Assembly: GCA_905233795.1 (NCBI GenBank)
Contig: CAJOFP010000033.1
Location: 1,136-7,875, forward strand
Length of the DNA: 6,740 nt
From: an uncultured Oscillibacter sp.
Lineage (GTDB): Bacteria; Bacillota; Clostridia; Oscillospirales; Oscillospiraceae
Reading direction: 5' to 3'
Shown here: one piece after another, positions 6,261 through 6,740 of the stretch
How the letters are laid out: each line of letters begins with the position of its first letter
Position numbering within the stretch: the stretch's first letter is position 1
Notes under the pieces: model-generated
Database searches by the model: none
The model's input: the letters and a program-made list of their open reading frames with translations, nothing else
What the model was told of the DNA's origin: nothing
Position numbers and translations under genes: made by a program

Positions 6261-6287
6261 TCAATCTTTTCAATCTTCTCAAATCTT
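6261..6287 (-). repeat. 9-bp tandem repeat at the nrnA-truB junction
   Basis: Read on the minus strand, three 9-nt units follow one another: AAGATTTGA (6287-6279, contains the nrnA stop), GAAGATTGA (6278-6270) and AAAGATTGA (6269-6261). Each unit ends in TGA in the nrnA frame. Then come AATAAT and the truB ATG. Confidence 0.8.
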
Positions 6288-6740
6288 CACGTCGCCCGCC
6301 ACCCGGACAATGGCCCGCAACATCTTCGCCCGCGCCTCTTCATAAGACGCCCCGCGTATCGTACAGCCCGCCGCCGCCGCGTGTCCGCCGCCGCCTAAAT
6401 ATTTACACGCTTCCGTCGCGTTAATCCGTTTCCCGGTTCTAAGCGAAAATTTCCAGACATCCGGCTCCAATTCTCTCATCGTGACGGCGCAATCCACGCC
6501 CTCTATCTGCGCCCCCAGCGACGATAATTCTTCCAGATCGCTTTCCGAGGCGTCCATATCCCGTACAAGCGATAACGGCACGGATAAAATTACTATGCGA
6601 TTATCGTCCCAGAATACGGCGTCTCTCAACATCGCGGCTTCTAACTGCATTCTGACCCGGCTTTTCGTCCTGAAAAAGATTTTATTTAAACTCTGATAAT
6701 CAATCCCCGTTTTCATCAAAGCCGCCGCCACGGAATGCGT
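6279..6740 (-). CDS. nrnA: DHH/DHHA1 phosphoesterase, NrnA-like oligoribonuclease / pAp phosphatase (5' part outside window)
   Basis: NrnA-type proteins degrade short RNA oligonucleotides (nanoRNA) and can dephosphorylate pAp. Only the last 153 or so codons of a protein usually about 320 aa long are visible. The frame is open to the window edge, and the GTG at 6731 is internal, so the catalytic DHH domain lies outside. What is seen is the linker and the C-terminal DHHA1 domain: KFSLRT, then the substrate-binding glycine motif GGGGH followed by AAAAG (GGGGH at 6395-6381), then the family's C-terminal helix. It precedes truB and ribF on the same strand, the usual rbfA-nrnA-truB-ribF order, which supports NrnA over other DHH proteins such as RecJ or GdpP. 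Confidence 0.9.
   Translation of the reverse strand, partial: THSVAAALMKTGIDYQSLNKIFFRTKSRVRMQLEAAMLRDAVFWDDNRIVILSVPLSLVRDMDASESDLEELSSLGAQIEGVDCAVTMRELEPDVWKFSLRTGKRINATEACKYLGGGGHAAAAGCTIRGASYEEARAKMLRAIVRVAGDVKI

Noticed and set aside
5872..6345. Plus-strand open frame of 157 codons opposite truB and nrnA
   Set aside because: It crosses the junction of two recognised minus-strand genes, has no recognisable domain, and arises from their codon bias.
6365..6396. GCC/GCG trinucleotide-like repeat in nrnA
   Set aside because: Explained by the conserved Gly-rich and Ala-rich DHHA1 motif (GGGGH then AAAAG), not by repeat expansion.
1..6740. CRISPR array, tRNA or rRNA gene, insertion sequence or phage element
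   Set aside because: No spaced direct repeats of suitable length, cloverleaf, transposase or terminal inverted repeats were seen; nearly all bases belong to the genes listed.

Overview
The window holds parts of two convergent operons from what looks like an anaerobic bacterium of the Firmicutes, most likely class Clostridia. That placement is an inference. It rests on a Na+/H+-translocating RNF complex, on the conserved nrnA-truB-ribF order that in many Firmicutes follows nusA-infB-rbfA, and on the style of the proteins. Coding DNA mixes CpG-rich stretches (many GCG, GGC and GAC codons) with A/T-only patches. TGA, TAA, and ATG/TTG behave as in the standard bacterial code.

Plus strand, 1-4244: an RNF (ferredoxin:NAD+ oxidoreductase) operon in the order rnfC (first codons cut off by the window edge), a fused rnfD-rnfG gene, rnfE (TTG start) and rnfA. 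Spacing is tight: an 18-nt gap, a 3-nt gap, then an ATGA overlap. rnfC keeps both CxxCxxCxxxCP iron-sulfur motifs. The D-G fusion keeps both [S/T]GAT flavinylation sites. RnfE and RnfA both appear to lack the N-terminal-half cysteine that, in known RNF/NQR complexes, helps hold the buried [2Fe-2S] cluster between these two subunits. No rnfB follows rnfA, so it must be upstream of the window, elsewhere, or absent.

4245-4331: a strong bidirectional intrinsic terminator separates the two operons.

Minus strand, 6740-4332: the 3' half of nrnA (DHH/DHHA1 phosphoesterase), then truB (tRNA pseudouridine-55 synthase), then ribF (riboflavin kinase/FAD synthetase). A 111-nt run with no G or C lies between truB and ribF. 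Three 9-bp repeats lie between nrnA and truB, where a Shine-Dalgarno would be expected.

A recurring minor theme is short in-frame A/T-rich tandem repeats coding Asn/Gln/Glu-rich peptides at protein ends and in loops (both ends of RnfE, the RnfD-G linker and C-terminus, a TruB loop). The points most worth following are the altered RnfA/RnfE cluster site, the rnfD-rnfG fusion and the missing rnfB, which together suggest a divergent RNF lineage.
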